Assembly: GCF_030817595.1 (NCBI RefSeq)
Contig: NZ_JAUSZN010000001.1
Location: 6,622,001-6,686,000 of the forward strand
DNA: 64,000 nucleotides
Direction of reading: 5' to 3'
Source of the DNA: Neobacillus niacini
GTDB lineage: Bacteria > Bacillota > Bacilli > Bacillales > Cytobacillaceae
In this document: in pieces, positions 60,028-64,000 of the stretch
Position numbering within the stretch: position 1 is the stretch's first letter
Layout: each line of letters opens with the position of its first letter
Notes under the pieces: model-generated
Seen by the model: only the letters and a program-made list of their open reading frames with translations
Databases searched by the model: none
Told to the model about the DNA's origin: nothing
Made by a program: the position numbers and the translations under genes

Positions 60028-62697
60028 ATGGAAAAATTCGTTTACTTGTTTCATGAAGGAAATGGAAATATGAAGGAAACGCTAGGAGGCAAAGGGGCAA
60101 ACTTAGCCGAAATGACACGTATCGGCTTACCAGTACCTTATGGTTTTACCATTTCGACTCAAGCATGCAATGCTTATTATGAAGCAGGAAAAACAATCCC
60201 ATCGCTTGTTGAGAGTCAAGTATTAGGAGCTTTAAACAGCTTAGAAGAGAAAATGGGGAAAAAGCTAGGTGATGCTGAAAATCCACTGCTTGTTTCAGTC
60301 CGCTCAGGTTCTGTATTTTCAATGCCAGGGATGATGGATACGGTCTTGAACTTAGGTATGAATGATGAAACGGTCATCGGTATGGGGAAACTAACGAATA
60401 ATCCTCGTTTTGCCTATGACTCTTACCGTCGATTCATCCAAATGTTCAGTAATGTTGTCCTCGATATCAATACGTTTTATTTTGAACAATTATTAGAAGA
60501 AACACGCGAGCATAAAGGCTATAGTGCTGACCCGGAAATGACTGCTGAAGACTGGAAAGAAGTCATTGAGGGCTACAAGGGAATTGTTAAAAAGCATACT
60601 AGAAAAGAATTTCCACAGGATCCAAAGGAACAGCTATTTCTTGCCATTAATGCGGTGTTTGATTCTTGGAATAATCAGCGTGCCATAGTCTACCGCCGCT
60701 TAAATAAAATTCCTGATCACCTTGGAACCGCTGTAAATATTCAAAGTATGGTGTTCGGAAACATGGGTAATGATTCAGGTACAGGTGTAGCTTTTACTCG
60801 AAATCCTTCAACAGGAGAGCATGTCCTATACGGAGAGTACTTAATTAATGCGCAGGGTGAAGATGTGGTAGCAGGAATTCGTACACCACAGCCAATTCAA
60901 ACTTTAAAGGATGAAATGCCAGCCGTTTACAAGCAATTTGCTGACACATGTAAACGTCTTGAACAGCATTACAAAGAAATGCAGGACATTGAATTCACAG
61001 TAGAACGTGGTCAATTGTTTATTCTTCAAACCCGTCATGGTAAGCGGACAGCTCAAGCTGCGATTCGGATTGCGGTTGAAATGGTGGAAGAAGGAATCAT
61101 TGATAAAAAAACGGCATTGCTTCGTGTTGACCCAGATCAATTAAATCAGCTTCTTCACCGTCGTATTGATGATAAATATGAACGGACGTTATTAGCAAAA
61201 GGTCTTCCGGCATCCCCTGGTGCAGCAACTGGTCAGGTCGTGTTTGATGCAGACGAAGCAGAGGAACTCGGAAATGCAGGTAAAAAAGTCATTCTAGTCC
61301 GTCCGGAAACAACTCCTGATGATATTCACGGTATTGTTGCAGCGCAGGCAATCGTTACGAGCCGAGGCGGTATGACAAGTCATGCTGCAGTGGTTGCACG
61401 CGGGATGGGGAAAGCGTGTATTTGCGGATGTGACGCACTGAAAATTGATGTTAAAGCAAAACAATTTACGGTTGACGAGAAAGTGATCAACTATGGAGAT
61501 GTCATCACCATTGATGGTTCAACAGGAGAAATCATGCTTGGAGAAATTCCGATGATTGAACCACAGCTTTCTGATGAATTCCAGCTTTTACTTGCATGGG
61601 CTGACCAAGAAAGGAAGATTGGAGTTCGTGCCAATGCCGATAATCCAGAGGATGCCGGGAAAGCTTTTGAATTCGGTGCAGGTGGAATTGGATTATGCCG
61701 TACGGAACATATGTTTATGGATTTAAAACGGATTCCAATCGTTCAAAAAATGATCTTAGCTGAGAGCTACAAAGAGCGAATGGAAGCTCTTGATGAACTG
61801 CTCCCAATGCAACAAGGCGATTTTGAAGGGATATTTGAAGCCATGCAAGGATTCCCAGTAACGATTCGTCTATTAGACCCACCATTACATGAGTTTTTAC
61901 CTGATAAGGAAGAATTGTTAGTCGAAGTAACGAAGCTGCAAATTCTCGATCCTGCTTCACCTGAACTCAAAAAGAAAGAGTTACTATTGAAAAAGGTCCG
62001 TCAATTAGATGAATTCAACCCAATGCTCGGACATCGCGGATGCCGTCTCGGAATGGTTTATCCTGAGATTTATGAAATGCAGGCAAAGGCGATATTCTAT
62101 GCCGCGGCTAAACTTGCAGATAAAGGCATGGAAGTTCAGCCAGAAATCATGATTCCACTTGTTGGTCATGTCAATGAGTTGAAAGAAATGCGCCAGCTTG
62201 TAATCAATGCGGCTGTAAAGGTGCAGGAAGAAACAGGGAAGCAATTTGAATATACGATTGGAACAATGATTGAAATTCCACGCGCAGCACTAACCGCTGA
62301 TCAAATTGCTGAGGAAGCAGATTTCTTCTCATTTGGTACTAACGATTTAACACAAACAACATTCGGATATAGCCGTGACGATGCCGAAGGCAAGTTCCTT
62401 CAGAACTATATTGAAAATAAGGTACTGCCTGAAAATCCATTTGCAGTTCTCGATCAAGATGGTGTTGGCAGATTAGTAGAAATGGGCGTTAAACTTGGCC
62501 GTGGAACAAAGCCTGCATTGAAAACAGGAATTTGTGGGGAGCATGGCGGAGAAAAAACATCGATTGATTTCTGCTATAAAACTGGACTGGATTATGTAAG
62601 CTGTTCGCCATACCGTGTGCCATTAGCAAGATTAGCGGCTGCTCAGGCAACGATTCGTCATGAATCAAATAAAAAAGAAGTTTATACAACAGCATAA
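60028..62697 (+). CDS. ppdK: pyruvate, phosphate dikinase
   Basis: 889 residues, full length. An ATP-grasp nucleotide domain (1-340, GGKGANLAEMTRIGLP early) is followed by the phosphohistidine domain with GGMTSHAAVVARG, His452 being the phosphocarrier. The PEP/pyruvate TIM barrel ends with the catalytic Cys836 in GICGEHGG. It interconverts pyruvate, ATP and phosphate with PEP, AMP and PPi. Three ATG codons in a row (60022, 60025, 60028) follow GAGGAG, and I chose the third by spacing. B. subtilis lacks this gene, so it separates this organism from it. Confidence 0.95.
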   Translation: MEKFVYLFHEGNGNMKETLGGKGANLAEMTRIGLPVPYGFTISTQACNAYYEAGKTIPSLVESQVLGALNSLEEKMGKKLGDAENPLLVSVRSGSVFSMPGMMDTVLNLGMNDETVIGMGKLTNNPRFAYDSYRRFIQMFSNVVLDINTFYFEQLLEETREHKGYSADPEMTAEDWKEVIEGYKGIVKKHTRKEFPQDPKEQLFLAINAVFDSWNNQRAIVYRRLNKIPDHLGTAVNIQSMVFGNMGNDSGTGVAFTRNPSTGEHVLYGEYLINAQGEDVVAGIRTPQPIQTLKDEMPAVYKQFADTCKRLEQHYKEMQDIEFTVERGQLFILQTRHGKRTAQAAIRIAVEMVEEGIIDKKTALLRVDPDQLNQLLHRRIDDKYERTLLAKGLPASPGAATGQVVFDADEAEELGNAGKKVILVRPETTPDDIHGIVAAQAIVTSRGGMTSHAAVVARGMGKACICGCDALKIDVKAKQFTVDEKVINYGDVITIDGSTGEIMLGEIPMIEPQLSDEFQLLLAWADQERKIGVRANADNPEDAGKAFEFGAGGIGLCRTEHMFMDLKRIPIVQKMILAESYKERMEALDELLPMQQGDFEGIFEAMQGFPVTIRLLDPPLHEFLPDKEELLVEVTKLQILDPASPELKKKELLLKKVRQLDEFNPMLGHRGCRLGMVYPEIYEMQAKAIFYAAAKLADKGMEVQPEIMIPLVGHVNELKEMRQLVINAAVKVQEETGKQFEYTIGTMIEIPRAALTADQIAEEADFFSFGTNDLTQTTFGYSRDDAEGKFLQNYIENKVLPENPFAVLDQDGVGRLVEMGVKLGRGTKPALKTGICGEHGGEKTSIDFCYKTGLDYVSCSPYRVPLARLAAAQATIRHESNKKEVYTTA

Positions 62698-62770
62698 ATA
62701 CTGTGTGAGGACGTGTACTAAAGTTAAGTAGTTCCGTTTTTCTTGAGAAACATATAGTAGCATATAAATT

Positions 62771-62809
62771 AGCATACCAATTCAAAATAGAATTGGTATG
62801 CTTTTTTCT
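62771..62809 (+). terminator. terminator of ccpN-yqfL-ppdK
   Basis: AGCATACCAATTC/GAATTGGTATGCT, 13 bp perfect, with six T after it. The 220 bases from here to the kinase gene hold no gene. Confidence 0.85.
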
Positions 62810-63028
62810 GTTACTATAAAAGCGAATACTTGGGGGAGAGGATAGTCCCGTTTCAGGTAAAGGTAGACGTCAACAACAATTCGTAATTCTAAGGCGTCGT
62901 GATTTAAGTTGTTTTTGGTTGATGTTTTAGTTTTTTTCATTTTTATTTTCGAAAATTTTAAGAATTGTATGATATTGTTTTCTTAAGTTTTTATAAAGAT
63001 TAGCGTGGGATGAATCGGAGGTGATTAT

Positions 63029-64000
63029 TTGTCCATTAAAATGAGATTTCTGTTGTCCTACGTGGGAGTAATCGTGTTTTCTATTACTTTATTCTTAGCC
63101 GCTGGTTATTTACTTATTTTTACAATAACAGGCGATGTAAATTCTATAGAGAACTTTTACAAAAAATCCTATCTTCAAAAACCTTTGACTGCTGTAGAGG
63201 AAAGCGTATTTCTTGATTTGAAGCTATTGGCTAAGAATAACTCTGAGCAGCTATTAAATAAAGAACAACTGAAGAAGATTGAACATCAAGATATCAAAAT
63301 TGTCGTTAGAAAAGATAACAACATTGAATACGCGACTTCCACATTAGATAAACAGGCATTGGTTACGTCACTTCCTAAGTTTGAAGAATCGAATATTAAT
63401 ACGAGGGACTCCTTTAAAATCAATGACTTCTTTTTCACGTATGTGAAGTTTGATTTTTATTTTTTTGATAAAAGTAAAGGCAGTATTTTTGTATTGAGGA
63501 AGGTAAGCTCAAATGCCCAATTGATTCAAGAGCTGTTTCCTATTTTATTAGTTCTTTTGTTGCTACTGTTTATCATGATTATTGGATTATTGAACTATTT
63601 AGTGTCAAGAAGCATCATCAAGCCGATCTCCGTTCTAAGAGAAGGTGCAGAACGGATTAAATCCGGAGATTTAAATTTTGAAATCAAAACGACTTCAAAT
63701 GATGAAATCGGACAATTAAATAAAACCTTTGAAGAAATGAGAAATAAACTAAAGGAGTCGATAACCCTCCAGCTACAATACGAGGAAAATCGAAAAGAAC
63801 TTCTTTCAAATATTTCACATGATCTGAAGACACCCATTACTTCCATTATTGGCTATGTGGAGGGGATTAAAGACGGTGTCGCAAACACCCGTGAGAAAAT
63901 GGAGAAGTATTTAACAACCATTCATGTAAAAGCCAAGGATATGGATTCATTGATCGATGAACTGTTTTTATTTTCAAAATTAGATTTAAAGAAAGAGTCA
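63029..64000 (+). CDS. sensor histidine kinase (partial, runs off the window)
   Basis: 324 residues visible from TTG 63029, 4-5 bases after GGAGGTG. Helix 1 (about 7-33), an extracytoplasmic sensor of about 140 residues, and helix 2 (about 172-197) are followed by a HAMP domain (RSIIKPISVLREGAERIKSG) and the start of the HisKA domain with the phosphorylation His in NISHDLKTPITSI. The ATPase domain is beyond the right edge. No response-regulator gene lies directly upstream. The ligand is unknown. Confidence 0.9.
   Translation, partial: MSIKMRFLLSYVGVIVFSITLFLAAGYLLIFTITGDVNSIENFYKKSYLQKPLTAVEESVFLDLKLLAKNNSEQLLNKEQLKKIEHQDIKIVVRKDNNIEYATSTLDKQALVTSLPKFEESNINTRDSFKINDFFFTYVKFDFYFFDKSKGSIFVLRKVSSNAQLIQELFPILLVLLLLLFIMIIGLLNYLVSRSIIKPISVLREGAERIKSGDLNFEIKTTSNDEIGQLNKTFEEMRNKLKESITLQLQYEENRKELLSNISHDLKTPITSIIGYVEGIKDGVANTREKMEKYLTTIHVKAKDMDSLIDELFLFSKLDLKKES

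Overview
The window looks like chromosome from an aerobic, endospore-forming member of the Bacillaceae. It is AT-rich, its Shine-Dalgarno sites are strong AGGAGG types, and GTG and TTG starts are common. It carries cwlJ, squalene-hopene cyclase, ccpN-yqfL-ppdK, a LexA-type box of the Bacillus form and a guanidine-I riboswitch. A Neobacillus- or Peribacillus-like organism is my inference; no rRNA or marker gene allows a firm species call.

Layout. 1-16.4 kb is ordinary chromosome: an ABC-F gene behind a structured leader with its own small ORF, an aldo/keto reductase, cwlJ, an NhaC antiporter, a YitT-type protein, a mug-type glycosylase, squalene-hopene cyclase, ppiB, a divergent polysaccharide deacetylase, exoA, a methyltransferase and an eleven-gene tRNA cluster. 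16.4-26.0 kb is a degraded integrated element sitting at the 3' end of the last tRNA (Leu-CAA). It has a tyrosine integrase, a Rep-like winged-helix protein, a frameshifted abortive-infection gene, a cassette of small reverse-strand genes, a frameshifted DEAH helicase, a structured non-coding region, four 10-bp tandem repeats, an HNH endonuclease and a terminase small subunit fused to a piece of HsdR. This gene set resembles a phage satellite (PICI-like island) whose right end has been lost.

26.0-38.2 kb returns to chromosome: a YkqA-like protein, then a ten-kilobase run with a peptide-type ABC importer (binding protein, two permeases, two ATPases), an MFS carrier, a D-amino-acid transaminase, a second aminotransferase and a D-2-hydroxyacid dehydrogenase. 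It reads as an import and interconversion pathway for D-amino-acid or 2-oxoacid compounds. 38.2-42.4 kb holds an SDR, purine nucleoside phosphorylase and a guanidine-I riboswitch in front of two SMR exporter genes, each broken by a stop codon, followed by gene debris.

42.4-48.1 kb is a respiratory dehydrogenase locus: a membrane cytochrome c, tatC, tatA, a Tat-signal subunit, a GMC flavoprotein and a LacI-type regulator, with palindromic operators in the tatC-tatA and tatA-dehydrogenase gaps. 48.4-56.6 kb is patchy, with a truncated Baeyer-Villiger monooxygenase, a transglutaminase-like protein, a DUF6544 protein, a YisP-like protein, two DUF421 proteins, an AlkD-like repair protein and a LexA-controlled YolD-like gene. 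56.7-64 kb has a FbpB-like peptide, a DUF1450 protein, two tRNAs, an Fpg/Nei glycosylase, the ccpN-yqfL-ppdK gluconeogenesis block and the start of a sensor histidine kinase that runs off the window.

No CRISPR array, complete insertion sequence or rRNA gene was seen. An unusually high number of genes are broken by a single base change or one-base indel, some in homopolymers. This could be real decay or sequencing error.
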